Shown: positions 16,633-25,073, numbered from the stretch's first letter. The stretch is DNA of 64,000 nucleotides from Pantoea agglomerans (GCF_020149765.1 NZ_CP083809.1:2542001-2606000), one strand, 5' to 3'. The notes: generated from the letters alone by a model not told the origin. Made by a program: numbers and translations.

Positions 16633-17284
16633 TACTGATTAACGGCTCCGCATTGAACAGGCCATGTCGAATGGCCAGATGCGTTAACTCTACGTCCCCG
16701 CTGATGTTTAGCTTGCTGAACATGCGATAACGGTAGCTGTTAACGGTTTTAGGACTGAGATTGAGCTGCTCGGAAATTTCCGTCACCTTTTGCCCTTTGG
16801 TGATCATCAGCATAATCTGCAATTCCCTTTCCGACAAACAGCTGAAGGGAGATTCCGCTTTTTGCGGCTCGATCTGACTCAGCGCCATCTGCTGCGCGAT
16901 ATCGGATGCGATATAGCGCTGACCGGCGTGGACGGAGCGGATAGCGTTCACCACTTCCTGCGGCGCGGCACCTTTGCTGAGGTAGCCTGCCGCCCCCGCC
17001 TGCATCACCCTGGCGGGCAGCGGGTTTTCGGTGTGGATGGTCAGCATGATAATTTTGATATCAGGATTAAAGCGCACAATTTTGCGCGTCGCTTCCAGCC
17101 CGCCGATGCCGGGCATATTCATATCCATCAGGATGACGTCGACCTGATTGGCCCGACACCATTTGACCGCATCCTCGCCACAACAGGCCTCTCCCGCGAC
17201 CACAAGACCTTTCATATCCTCCAGTATGCGTCGAATACCGGCGCGTACCAGTTCATGGTCATCCACAAGAAGAACACTGATCAA
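16625..17284 (-). CDS. uvrY: Response regulator UvrY (GacA family)
   Basis: A 219-aa NarL/FixJ-type response regulator of the BarA-UvrY (GacS/GacA) system. In relatives it activates the CsrB/CsrC small RNAs and so controls carbon storage, motility and virulence. The receiver domain has the phospho-acceptor Asp in [12 protein letters not shown] (about residue 54) and a conserved Lys in AAGYLSKGA. The LuxR-type helix-turn-helix is [36 protein letters not shown] at about 150-185. It is co-transcribed with uvrC; barA is not in the window. Confidence 0.97.
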   Translation of the reverse strand: MISVLLVDDHELVRAGIRRILEDMKGLVVAGEACCGEDAVKWCRANQVDVILMDMNMPGIGGLEATRKIVRFNPDIKIIMLTIHTENPLPARVMQAGAAGYLSKGAAPQEVVNAIRSVHAGQRYIASDIAQQMALSQIEPQKAESPFSCLSERELQIMLMITKGQKVTEISEQLNLSPKTVNSYRYRMFSKLNISGDVELTHLAIRHGLFNAEPLISSE

Positions 17285-17705
17285 CGGGGAGCACTCCGCT
17301 AGCTAAAATGGGGAATAATTCTGATAATGAATTCAGGCATGATACCTGCTTTTCGCCGTAATGAACATCAATAGCCCAAATGTTTGACCGTATTCAATGA
17401 TTTACATCAAGGCTTTCCAGCGCGTAAAAATAATATGCCCGCGCATAAAATATGATCATTTTTTCTTTTTAATATTCGTTACATTTCAATTATTTAAATT
17501 ATTAACCCATCAAATAGTTAGCCTGCGCTTAAATGCAGCACCCTCAGGCTGTGAAAATTATTCATCTGCTGCCGCAAATAAAATCCTGCTGATGAGTTAA
17601 CCGCCTGCGCGCTGCGCTTTAACAGGCCAATGGCGCGTTGTGATATACTGATGCACGGCTGCGCGGAACATGCCGCACGATCGATAAACCACCAAGGAGA
17701 ACACG
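17285..17705. other. 421-nt AT-rich divergent region between uvrY and yecF
   Basis: AT-rich compared with its flanks and without a credible ORF on either strand. It should hold the uvrY promoter (minus) and the yecF promoter (plus; a TATACT -10 at about 17643-17648 and an AAGGAG ribosome-binding site). Nothing else recognised. Confidence 0.6.
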
Positions 17706-17930
17706 ATGAGCGATGAAGAATTTGTTACCTCGCACGACACGCTAAAGCTGGCCGACGAAGTCGCCTGCCTGAAAATGATGGTGACGCTGATTCTGAAAGG
17801 AATGGGCCAGGCGGATGCCGGTAAAGTGATTATTAATATGGAACGCTACGTGCAGACTCTGGGTGATAAGCCGCAGGCGGAAGTGTTCAGCAATACCATT
17901 AAACAGATCAAAACCGCGTATCGCCAGTGA
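17706..17930 (+). CDS. yecF: DUF2594 family protein YecF
   Basis: 74 aa, matching E. coli YecF in length, sequence character and position between uvrY and sdiA. It is a small helical cytosolic protein with DEVACLKMMVTLILKGMGQADAGKVIINMERYV as its core. Function is not established; the gene is known mainly as a neighbour of sdiA. ATG 17706 follows a strong AAGGAG. It converges with the AHL synthase gene, with a 9-bp hairpin in between. Confidence 0.93.
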   Translation: MSDEEFVTSHDTLKLADEVACLKMMVTLILKGMGQADAGKVIINMERYVQTLGDKPQAEVFSNTIKQIKTAYRQ

Positions 17931-17936
17931 TGCGTT

Positions 17937-17959
17937 CGCCCCCGCCTGATGCGGGGGCG
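17937..17959. terminator. Hairpin between convergent yecF and luxI-type gene
   Basis: A 9-bp perfect stem (CGCCCCCGC with GCGGGGGCG) and a 5-nt loop in the 34-nt gap between two convergent stops. T runs are poor on both sides; probable bidirectional transcription end. Confidence 0.55.
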
Positions 17960-17964
17960 CGCTG

Positions 17965-18579
17965 TCAGGTGTGCGACTGCCAGTTAACGGAGACGCCCAG
18001 CGACGGCAGCACCTCTTCCGGGCTAAAGCGCCGCGTGCCGCGATACTTTTCCGCCAGCGCCGGCTGCGCCACCGGAATACGAATAGCGAACAGATTGTCC
18101 TCCGACTGGATCAACCCCGGCGTCAGCGGCTCATAGGCGACCTGGTGATCCTCAAACATCTTCTCCAGCATCGGCGTCGCCGAGCTGATCAAATATTCCA
18201 TGCCGTTAAGCTCGGCGAGCTGCACGGCGTGCCATAACAGGTTGAACGGCAGTTCCGCGTCCACTTCCAGCTTTGCCGAGAAGCGCGACATCTCCCACAC
18301 TTTTTCATGACTGAACGGCACCACCAGCCCTTCGCTCTGCGCCGGCTCATGCCAGGGCATCAGCCGCGCGCAGCCGCTGATGCCGTCGCGCGCGCTCCAG
18401 GCCAGCAGCCAGGTGACATCCGAACGATCGTAACGGTCATACTCCTGACCCGGCGTGCTAAGACGCGGCGGAATCGACCAGCCTTCTCCACGCGCAAATA
18501 CGCTGTAACGGTAGCTGCCTAACTCGGCCAGCAGAGAGGACGGCATATCCTTTAACTGGGTTTGAATTATCTTCATCAT
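17965..18579 (-). CDS. LuxI-family N-acyl-homoserine lactone synthase
   Basis: A 204-aa autoinducer synthase joining S-adenosylmethionine with an acyl-ACP. The invariant residues are visible: Arg and Phe in SYRYSVF, Trp in GEGW, two Asp in EYDRYDRSD, Arg in GCARL, and Glu plus Ser-Arg in VWEMSRFSAK. ATG 18579 is directly followed by a second ATG at 18576. It lies downstream of sdiA on the same strand, with a perfect 20-bp palindrome in the 118-nt gap. E. coli has sdiA but no synthase at this place; a linked synthase has been reported in Pantoea and Erwinia relatives. Acyl-chain specificity cannot be read from sequence. Confidence 0.93.
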   Translation of the reverse strand: MMKIIQTQLKDMPSSLLAELGSYRYSVFARGEGWSIPPRLSTPGQEYDRYDRSDVTWLLAWSARDGISGCARLMPWHEPAQSEGLVVPFSHEKVWEMSRFSAKLEVDAELPFNLLWHAVQLAELNGMEYLISSATPMLEKMFEDHQVAYEPLTPGLIQSEDNLFAIRIPVAQPALAEKYRGTRRFSPEEVLPSLGVSVNWQSHT

Positions 18580-18670
18580 GCGCCCCTGACATCCTCATGT
18601 TTGCACTGATTTACGCTACGCCAGCCTGGCAAAGTCCCGGCGCAGGGTAGACAACTGCTTCCGGCAACGT

Positions 18671-18690
18671 AACTACTAAATTTAGTAGTT
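18671..18690. promoter_or_regulatory. Perfect 20-bp palindrome, candidate lux box for the AHL synthase gene
   Basis: AACTACTAAA followed at once by its exact reverse complement. Size and symmetry fit a lux/phz-type box bound by a LuxR-family dimer. It lies 92 nt before the synthase start and 8 nt after the sdiA stop, on the promoter side of the synthase. That SdiA binds here is inference. Confidence 0.7.
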
Positions 18691-18697
18691 GCCTTTT

Positions 18698-19420
18698 CTA
18701 TATCAGACCTATTGCCGCCGCATAACAGGCAATTTGGGTTTTATTGGAAACATTAAATCGCTTTTGCATATTTTTTTGGTGAAAGTTCACCGTATGTTGC
18801 GAGATTGCTAAAATAAGCGAAATTTCAGCCGATGTTTTGCCTTCTGCGGTCCATTTCAAAATTTCGAGCTCGCGCTGACTAAAATCATTTTTCAGCACCA
18901 TTAGCGCGTCATCAGAAAAGCGCTGAAGCGAACGCAAACTCAGCTCCGCCAGAAAGTGCAGTTTCACTTCCAGCTCGACGTGGTGATAGTGCGTCCGACT
19001 TGCCAGGTGAGATGCTATAGATAATATACCAATGGCGCGATTTGATGCCATTGCAGAGCAGGAAAATCCGCTGTTCAGCCCATGCTCCTGCGCCTCTTTC
19101 CACAAATCGCCGGCCCCGGTGAACAGCTCATGCGTCCACTCAAGGCCCCGTCCGGGCTGCTGACATAGCATTAAAACGGGATCGATGGCGTAATAGTTTT
19201 TTTCCTCATAGCGTTTAATCCAGGCTTTGGGATAGGTGCTATGCAAAAAAATACGTGGTCGGGTAAAAGGCACAGGATGCTGAATCAAAAAGGAATAGCT
19301 ATCGAACCCTAATGACACGATCAGGGTTTGTATGAGCGTCTTCAATTCTGCAGTTGAAGTGATAGCCTGAAATTCTTTTTCCGTCTCACGGCGCCAGACG
19401 AAATAATTGTCGTTAGTCAT
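18698..19420 (-). CDS. sdiA: LuxR-family quorum-sensing regulator SdiA
   Basis: 240 aa, the exact length of E. coli SdiA. The N-terminal autoinducer-binding domain has the AHL-contacting Trp and Asp in the segment AWIKRYEEKNYYAIDPVL. The C-terminal LuxR helix-turn-helix, TAEGKTSAEISLILAISQHT followed by VNFHQKNMQKR, is almost the same as in E. coli. Position next to yecF and uvrY also identifies it. In E. coli it is an orphan receptor for signals of other species; here a synthase gene lies directly downstream, so it is probably a complete circuit. The 554-nt upstream gap is AT-rich and carries no obvious lux box. Confidence 0.95.
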   Translation of the reverse strand: MTNDNYFVWRRETEKEFQAITSTAELKTLIQTLIVSLGFDSYSFLIQHPVPFTRPRIFLHSTYPKAWIKRYEEKNYYAIDPVLMLCQQPGRGLEWTHELFTGAGDLWKEAQEHGLNSGFSCSAMASNRAIGILSIASHLASRTHYHHVELEVKLHFLAELSLRSLQRFSDDALMVLKNDFSQRELEILKWTAEGKTSAEISLILAISQHTVNFHQKNMQKRFNVSNKTQIACYAAAIGLI

Positions 19421-19525
19421 ATTGCCTCGGCGTTATCCTCACGCTGATGCGTCTGTTTATTGAGGTTGCACATTTAAAAAAACAAATTTATATGAGAAAA
19501 AAGTTTTATTGAGAAAAAAGCCGGT

Positions 19526-19681
19526 ATGCCAGTAAAAATCACGCGACGTCCGGTTGTGCGTGTTTTACTTAAAGCGTGTTACCAGCGCTTCTCGAAAAGC
19601 GATCCTGTCAGCGGCATTATAGCGGCTGAAAAACAGAATAAGATTTTTCTTAAAGAGATTCAATCTGCATTGCGACAATAA
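19526..19681 (+). CDS. Possible small basic protein, 51 aa
   Basis: An ORF from ATG 19526 to TAA 19681 in the long gap between sdiA and the DUF4396 gene. The product starts MPVKITRRPVVRVLLKACYQ and continues with IIAAEKQNKIFLKEIQSALR, a basic and plausibly amphipathic helical protein. The ribosome-binding site is poor (GAGAAAAAAGCCGGT). No family recognised. It is the longest plausible ORF in an otherwise non-coding tract, but its reality is unproven. Confidence 0.3.
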   Translation: MPVKITRRPVVRVLLKACYQRFSKSDPVSGIIAAEKQNKIFLKEIQSALRQ

Positions 19682-19974
19682 CTTCCTCATACTTTGGCCG
19701 CCATTCAGCATGGCTATTAAGTAAAATTAGTTTATACAGGTAATTTATTTATAAACATAGAGTTAAGCTATTCTAAAGTTAACTTACCTCTAGCGGCGAA
19801 AACCCGTGCGCGTTTTTGCCGCCTCGCTTAAGCATAGATCATTTCTATGTATTGCGATTGGGACTACGCTTAACAGCGGAACCCGTGCCTGACCATTACG
19901 CCCGGCATGCAGGCGCCTTGCCGCCTTGCGCCGTTTTTACGGATGCGCTTTTACCTTTGCAGGTGGGAAACACT
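19682..19974. promoter_or_regulatory. Leader region of the DUF4396 gene
   Basis: About 290 nt without a convincing gene. The left half is AT-rich and promoter-like. An imperfect 11-bp dyad (AGCGGCGAAAAC region at 19792-19803 with 19812-19823) follows, and then a GC-rich stretch. The frame of the downstream gene is open from 19816, but that part does not look coding. Confidence 0.35.
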
Positions 19975-20649
19975 ATGTTGAATCAGCTGGCCTTACCCTT
20001 CCTGGTATTAGGAATCTGTACCGCTCTGATGATTTTAAAAGATATTTTCCGTCACCCTCACCCTGTCAGGATAATGAACATTATCTGGCCGCTGACCGGG
20101 CTCTACATGCCGTTCTTCGGCTGGCTGGCCTGGTGGTATCTTGGCCGAAGTCCGTCGCGTCAGCTTAAACTGGCGTTATTAGTCCCGCAAAAAATTCATC
20201 ATTACGCGGGCTGGCAAACCATATTTATCACGACGTCTCTCTCTGCGGCCGCCTGCATTTTTAGCGAACTGATTACAATTCCGATTATCACTCTGCTAAA
20301 CCACTACCATTTTGTTACGCCGTTCTGGTTGCAGGCAATTATCTTTCTTGCTATTTCTCTGATTAGCGGCCTGTTTTTACAATTTCTGGCAATCAGACAG
20401 CGCGAAGCATTTACCCTGTGGCGCGCTTTGCTGGTCGCCTTTCGCACTGAAACTTTTCCGCTGCTGGTTTATCAGGCGGGTATTTTCCTCTTTATGAGCC
20501 TGGCCCTGAAATTTGTGCTTCATCAGCAAATCAATCCGCTGCTGGCGGCCTTCTGGTTTATGCTGCAGCTCGCGACGCTGACCGGATTTATATTTTCCTG
20601 GCCCGCCAATCATTTCCTGATTAAACGCGGGCTGAACCCGGCGGTATAA
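19975..20649 (+). CDS. DUF4396 domain membrane protein
   Basis: 224 aa from ATG 19975, chosen because GGTGGG lies at good spacing and the product then starts with a hydrophobic helix (MLNQLALPFLVLGICTALMI). It has about six hydrophobic segments, including WPLTGLYMPFFGWLAWWYLG, and the family-typical HHYAGW and SLSAAACIFSELI region near the second third. DUF4396 is widespread in bacterial membranes but has no assigned function. It converges with the extensin-like gene, one base apart. Confidence 0.7.
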   Translation: MLNQLALPFLVLGICTALMILKDIFRHPHPVRIMNIIWPLTGLYMPFFGWLAWWYLGRSPSRQLKLALLVPQKIHHYAGWQTIFITTSLSAAACIFSELITIPIITLLNHYHFVTPFWLQAIIFLAISLISGLFLQFLAIRQREAFTLWRALLVAFRTETFPLLVYQAGIFLFMSLALKFVLHQQINPLLAAFWFMLQLATLTGFIFSWPANHFLIKRGLNPAV

Positions 20650-20650
20650 C

Positions 20651-21349
20651 TTATCGACAATATCCGGTTCCGCGCATGCCGAAATGAAAATGACCGGCGT
20701 GCGCGGCGTTATAATCCGGTCCAAGGGCATTGCCGAAGTTATTACACCCCTCCTGCCACAGCTGATGCAGCAGCGCCGATTTGCTCTCCGGCTGCGTCCA
20801 GTTTTTCCCTACCTCCAGCCGCTGCCCGTCGGCCAGCTGAAAGCCGGTGACATCCCAGGCGTCGGCGCTGGCATGCTCGCTTAGCCGCCCTTGCGTGCGG
20901 TGATAGATATTGCGGCAGGCGTAGCTGCCGACATGGCTGATGCGCGTCAGCGACGCGCCGGGTTGCACCTGCGCCAGGCGCTGCTGGCTGCGCAGAACAA
21001 ACATGGTGCTGGCGACGGCCATCGGACAGCTGGCGAGAAAGCTGCTGCTCAGCCCGACCTTGCCGAAACGCTGGATGCGCAGCGGATCGGGCAGCGGACA
21101 GGCGCCCGTGACGGCGGGACGCACGCTAAAGGTCACCACGCCCGCCAGCTGCGCGCGCCGCATCACGTCGAGACAGGCGGCGGGATCGCCCGCCAGCCGC
21201 TTGAGTTTATAGCGGGTCATCCAGCCTGGCGGATCGGTGACCGCCAGCGGCGTAAAGGGGTTGAACTGGGGCGGCAGATGCTGTTTCAGCCATGGCAAAC
21301 TCCACCATCCCGCGGCTATCAGCACCAGTAGCAGAATAATCGCGCGCAT
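20651..21349 (-). CDS. Extensin-like C-terminal domain protein, membrane-anchored
   Basis: A 232-aa protein with an N-terminal membrane anchor or uncleaved signal (IILLLVLIAAGWWSLPWL) and an extensin-like C-terminal domain. That domain resembles M15-type peptidases: SEHASADAWDVTGFQLADG and the ending HAGHFHFGMRGTGYC contain the His and Asp residues that could bind zinc. Several Cys residues suggest disulfides in the periplasm. A role on cell-wall peptides is plausible from the fold but not shown. Confidence 0.8.
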   Translation of the reverse strand: MRAIILLLVLIAAGWWSLPWLKQHLPPQFNPFTPLAVTDPPGWMTRYKLKRLAGDPAACLDVMRRAQLAGVVTFSVRPAVTGACPLPDPLRIQRFGKVGLSSSFLASCPMAVASTMFVLRSQQRLAQVQPGASLTRISHVGSYACRNIYHRTQGRLSEHASADAWDVTGFQLADGQRLEVGKNWTQPESKSALLHQLWQEGCNNFGNALGPDYNAAHAGHFHFGMRGTGYCR

Positions 21350-21600
21350 TCTCCCTCTCGCAGCAGCTTGATTTAGAGAACAAAAGTGTAGAAGCTACGC
21401 GCCGGTTTAGCGCCGTAAACGGCGCTTTTCGCTTAAAACAGCCGCGTTGTGACGCAAGTTTGTGCCGCGTAAAGATTTTCTGACATGTTAATAAGGGGTA
21501 AAGACCGCATTTGTACAAAAAAAATAGTGGGCTTTTAACTTATTCCTCTATCTTATGCCAACTTGCCCCCGGGCAAGCGATCGCAAACAGCCAGCAGAGC

Positions 21601-21615
21601 TGACACAACATCCAG
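21601..21615 (+). promoter_or_regulatory. C/A-rich leader segment before cycA, possible GcvB target
   Basis: The leader contains ACACAACATCC, 17-29 nt before the cycA start. GcvB represses cycA in E. coli and Salmonella through C/A-rich targets that pair with its G/U-rich R1 region. Site assignment is by resemblance only; gcvB is not in the window. Confidence 0.4.
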
Positions 21616-21631
21616 ACAGGAATAACGATTT

Positions 21632-23026
21632 ATGGTTGATCACGTAAAAGAAGCCGTTGCTGAGCAGGAGAATCCTGACAAGCTGCGGCGCAATCTGCAT
21701 AACCGACATATTCAGCTTATCGCCATCGGCGGCGCCATCGGCACCGGCCTGTTTATGGGCTCCGGCAAAACCATTAGCCTGGCGGGCCCGTCGATCATTT
21801 TCGTCTATATGATCATCGGCTTTATGCTCTTTTTTGTTATGCGCGCCATGGGCGAGCTGCTGCTCTCCAACCTGCAATATAAATCCTTTAGCGATTTCGC
21901 GGCCGATCTGCTCGGCCCCTGGGCGGGTTACTTTACCGGCTGGACCTACTGGTTCTGCTGGGTAGTGACCGGTATCGCCGACGTCGTGGCGATATCCGCC
22001 TATTTCCAGCTCTGGTTCCCCGGCTTTTCCGTGTGGATGAGCGCCCTGCTGTGCGTTTTCGTCTTTCTGGCGCTGAATGTCGCCACGGTGAAGATGTTCG
22101 GCGAGATGGAGTTCTGGTTCGCTATCATAAAAATCGTCGCCATTGTGGCGCTGATTGTCACCGGCGTCGTGCTGGTGGCGCTTCACTATCCGTCGCCGGG
22201 CGGCGGCACCGCCTCCCTGAGTAATATCTGGGATCATGGCGGCCTGTTTCCGAAAGGGCTGAGCGGCTTTTTCGCCGGTTTCCAGATTGCGGTGTTCGCC
22301 TTTGTCGGCATCGAGCTGGTGGGCACGGCGGCGGCGGAAACGCACGATCCCCATAAGGTGCTGCCGCGCGCCATTAACGCTATCCCGCTGCGCGTCATTA
22401 TGTTCTATGTGCTGGCGCTGATGGTGATCATGGCGGTAACGCCCTGGACGCAGGTGCTGGCGGATCGCAGCCCCTTTGTTGAGATGTTTGTGCTGATCGG
22501 CCTGCCTGCGGCGGCCAGCATCGTTAACTTTGTGGTGCTGACCTCGGCGGCCTCCTCCGCTAACAGCGGTATCTTCTCTACCAGCCGTATGCTCTACGGC
22601 CTGTCGCAGCAGGGCGTGGCGCACCGCGCCTTTGGCCGACTCTCCGCGCGCGCGGTGCCAACTGCCGGCCTGTTCTTCTCCTGCTTCTGCCTGCTGGCAG
22701 GCGTTGCGCTGATTTACCTGATCCCCGACGTGATGACGGTGTTCACGATGGTGACCACGGTGTCGGCGATCCTGTTTATGTTTGTCTGGACCATTATCCT
22801 GTGCAGCTATCTGGCCTACCGTAAAAAGTATCCAGAACGCCACGCGGCGTCAGGCTTTAAAATGCCGCAGGGTAAAGTGATGTGCTGGGTGGTGATGGCG
22901 TTCTTCGCCTTCGTGCTGGTGCTGCTGACGCTGCAGGAAGATACCCGCCAGGCGCTGATGGTCACGCCGCTCTGGTTTATGATGCTGACCCTGGGCTGGC
23001 TGCTGCGCCGTCGCGCCGCCCGTTAA
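21632..23026 (+). CDS. cycA: D-serine/D-alanine/glycine:H+ symporter CycA
   Basis: A 464-aa APC-family permease with 12 membrane segments. The N-terminal stretch LHNRHIQLIAIGGAIGTGLF with the following GSGKTISLAGPSIIF, and the segment FAGFQIAVFAFVGIELVGTA, are nearly identical to E. coli CycA as I recall it. It imports glycine, D-alanine, D-serine and the antibiotic D-cycloserine. ATG 21632 follows AGGAATAACGATTT. It is monocistronic with a 280-nt upstream region shared with the divergent extensin-like gene, and its neighbourhood differs from that in E. coli. Confidence 0.93.
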   Translation: MVDHVKEAVAEQENPDKLRRNLHNRHIQLIAIGGAIGTGLFMGSGKTISLAGPSIIFVYMIIGFMLFFVMRAMGELLLSNLQYKSFSDFAADLLGPWAGYFTGWTYWFCWVVTGIADVVAISAYFQLWFPGFSVWMSALLCVFVFLALNVATVKMFGEMEFWFAIIKIVAIVALIVTGVVLVALHYPSPGGGTASLSNIWDHGGLFPKGLSGFFAGFQIAVFAFVGIELVGTAAAETHDPHKVLPRAINAIPLRVIMFYVLALMVIMAVTPWTQVLADRSPFVEMFVLIGLPAAASIVNFVVLTSAASSANSGIFSTSRMLYGLSQQGVAHRAFGRLSARAVPTAGLFFSCFCLLAGVALIYLIPDVMTVFTMVTTVSAILFMFVWTIILCSYLAYRKKYPERHAASGFKMPQGKVMCWVVMAFFAFVLVLLTLQEDTRQALMVTPLWFMMLTLGWLLRRRAAR

Positions 23027-23203
23027 AAGCCTTTCCCCGGAGGTTAAACCACGACAGAGGCGGCTCAGCGTTAACGCGCGCGAGGCATGAACCGGGAAGC
23101 AGCGCGTCCCGCGCCAGGGACAAAAACGCCGGGAGCGTTGGCCCGGCAACAGGCGCACCTCAGGGATGAGGTGCGTAACCGCGCGGGCGACTTCCTTCTG
23201 CTT

Positions 23204-24178
23204 TTACAGGCGCTCCCCGGTCTTTTTAAAACTCTCCCCCAGCGAAGGACGCGCCGAGGGCAGCCGCTCAGGATGCGCAGCAGGCAACTGCGACGTGCCC
23301 AGCCCAAAGGTAAAGGTGTAGCGCCCCTCTTCCCCCATGCGTAAATCGGCAATAACGGTCTGACCATCCTGCTCGCGCAGCGCATAGAAGCCGTGACTAA
23401 ACCAGGCGACGCGCTCCGCATACCAGCTGCCCCGCAGCGGCGCGAACAGCGCCATATGGCGAGGCCGCCAGCGTATCTGCAGCGCCCGCGTCGGCGACAG
23501 CAGCGACCAGTAAGCCTCGCCATAGCGGTCGCCATCAATAATCACCGCACGCCACACCAGCGTATTAAACGCGGTGGGCGTCACCAGCACCTTCTGGTCG
23601 GAAACCTGCTGCCGCGCCAGCGACTCTCTTACCTGCCAGCCCGCAACGCTCTGGATCGCCATGCTCCAGACAAGATAGAGCGTGCTCAGGGTTAATCCGG
23701 CGCGATTCCAGCGCAGCCCTTCGGCGCCGCCGCGCCGCACTGCCGCCACAAGGCAGATCAGCAGCGGCAGCGTATAGAGCGGATCGACGATATAGATGCT
23801 GCCAACGGCAAAGGGGTGATCGGTGAGCGGCAGGCCAAGCTGCGTGCCGTACACCGTCATCAGATCGAGCAGCGGATGGGTAATCAGCGCCAGCCAGATC
23901 GCCAGCCACCACGCCCGCCAGCTCACCCCGCGCCGAAACAGGCCAGCAATCAGCCAGGCGAGCAGCGGCGAGATGAGGGTTAGCCAGAGCAGCGCATGGC
24001 TCTCGGTGCGGTGCAGCGTCATATTGCGGATGGCGTCGCCGTGATCGATAAAAACATCGAGGTCAGGCAGGGTGCCGCACACGGCACCCACCGCTGCCGC
24101 CTGCCAGAGCGGCACGCGCCGCCCCATCGCCGCGACGCTGACTGACGCCCCCAACAGCAGTTGCGAAACAGAATCCAT
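23204..24178 (-). CDS. YdjM/YbcI-type membrane-bound metal-dependent hydrolase
   Basis: 324 aa. The N-terminal region resembles the YdjM superfamily (LexA-regulated inner-membrane putative hydrolases): GTLPDLDVFIDHGDAIRNMTLHR followed by TESHAL, and later THPLLDLMTVYGTQL, where conserved Asp and His residues could bind a metal. Four to five hydrophobic helices lie in the first 190 residues; the C-terminal 130 residues are soluble. Substrate unknown. It lies 42 nt downstream of rutR on the same strand and may be co-transcribed with it, although a functional link is not evident. Confidence 0.75.
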   Translation of the reverse strand: MDSVSQLLLGASVSVAAMGRRVPLWQAAAVGAVCGTLPDLDVFIDHGDAIRNMTLHRTESHALLWLTLISPLLAWLIAGLFRRGVSWRAWWLAIWLALITHPLLDLMTVYGTQLGLPLTDHPFAVGSIYIVDPLYTLPLLICLVAAVRRGGAEGLRWNRAGLTLSTLYLVWSMAIQSVAGWQVRESLARQQVSDQKVLVTPTAFNTLVWRAVIIDGDRYGEAYWSLLSPTRALQIRWRPRHMALFAPLRGSWYAERVAWFSHGFYALREQDGQTVIADLRMGEEGRYTFTFGLGTSQLPAAHPERLPSARPSLGESFKKTGERL

Positions 24179-24220
24179 CGATGACTCCGGGACAGAGCGG
24201 CGGCGTCAGCCGCCAGGAAA

Positions 24221-24856
24221 TCAGCGCACGCGGATCCCTTCGATGATCATGCGCTGTACGTTTTCGACCGTTTCATCAAAAAACTGCGGATCGCTCAGGG
24301 TCTGACCGGTAATCGCCTCAACCTGGCTGGCGAAATCCGCATAGTGCTGCGTCGCCGCCCACAGCATAAAAAAGAGATGCTGCGGCTGAACGCCCGCCAA
24401 CCGCCCTTCGTTGATCCAGCGCTCGACGATCGCCGCCTTATCGTCCACCAGCTGCTTGAGATCGCCCGCCAGCTCGCCTTTCAGCAGCGGCGCGCCCTGC
24501 AGCATCTCCAGACAGAAAAGACGCGACGCCTGAGGATGGTCGCGCGACACCTCAAGCTTAAGGCGGATATAGCGGCGGATGGCGCTGAGCGGATCCATAT
24601 CGTGCTGCAGCGCGCGCAGCGGCGCCAGCCAGACGTCAAGGATCTCTTTTAGCACCGCGATATAGAGCGTTTCTTTCGAGGGATAATAGTAGAGCAGATT
24701 GGTTTTTGAGACGTCTGCCCGCTCGGCAACCTGATCCAGACGCGTGCCGTGAATACCAAACTGAGAGAAAAGCGCCAGCGCGGCTTCCAGAATGGCGGCG
24801 CGTTTCGCCGCAGTGGCGCGCGAACGTCGCGTCGGTTTTTTTTCATCGGTTTTCAC
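24221..24856 (-). CDS. rutR: TetR-family pyrimidine-responsive regulator RutR
   Basis: A 211-aa TetR regulator, master sensor of uracil and thymine, which represses the rut operon and influences carAB and purine genes in E. coli. The N-terminal helix-turn-helix is HGTRLDQVAERADVSKTNLLYYYPSKETLY. The ligand domain keeps RLKLEVSRDHPQASRLFCLEMLQGAPLL and ends FFDETVENVQRMIIEGIRVR, as in E. coli. It is divergent from rutA, with a RutR-type palindrome in between. Confidence 0.96.
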   Translation of the reverse strand: MKTDEKKPTRRSRATAAKRAAILEAALALFSQFGIHGTRLDQVAERADVSKTNLLYYYPSKETLYIAVLKEILDVWLAPLRALQHDMDPLSAIRRYIRLKLEVSRDHPQASRLFCLEMLQGAPLLKGELAGDLKQLVDDKAAIVERWINEGRLAGVQPQHLFFMLWAATQHYADFASQVEAITGQTLSDPQFFDETVENVQRMIIEGIRVR

Positions 24857-24969
24857 AGCGTTACCTCATTCCTTAAGCGTACAGGCATCATAGCAAAGCC
24901 GCTCTCACCTGCCCAACCCGGGCGCTGCACCTTTTTTGCTCAGCCTGCCTGCTAAACGTGCAGTGATTT

Positions 24970-24985
24970 TTGACCAGATGGTCCA
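24970..24985. promoter_or_regulatory. RutR box
   Basis: TTGACCA-GA-TGGTCCA matches the known RutR palindrome TTGACCA-nn-TGGTCAA at 13 of 14 defined positions. It lies in the rutR-rutA divergent region, upstream of the sigma-54 promoter. Confidence 0.85.
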
Positions 24986-25057
24986 GAACGGACCAATTGC
25001 TCTACTTTTTTTACCGCCCCGCCGTCAAGTCATTGTTAAATATATATTTATATTTTG

Positions 25058-25073
25058 TGGCACAACCTTTGCA
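25058..25073 (+). promoter_or_regulatory. Sigma-54 promoter of the rut operon
   Basis: TGGCAC (25058-25063), 5 nt, TTGCA (25069-25073), with the required 10-nt spacing between the -24 GG and the -12 GC. It predicts a start near 25085. The rut operon is under nitrogen (NtrC) control in E. coli, so this fits. A TGCACC half-site at 24926 could be part of an NtrC enhancer. Confidence 0.85.

Noticed and set aside
17397..17600. 67-codon plus-strand ORF in the uvrY-yecF gap
   Set aside because: Open frame due to AT-rich sequence, without a ribosome-binding site; phenylalanine- and lysine-rich composition fits non-coding AT-rich DNA.
21548..22843. 431-codon minus-strand ORF
   Set aside because: Antisense shadow of cycA; very rich in His, Gln and Arg, typical of the reverse frame of a GC-rich membrane-protein gene.
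23027..23203. Hairpins after cycA (around 23128-23183) as a possible small RNA
   Set aside because: GC-rich dyads without a promoter-like element or T run; insufficient support.
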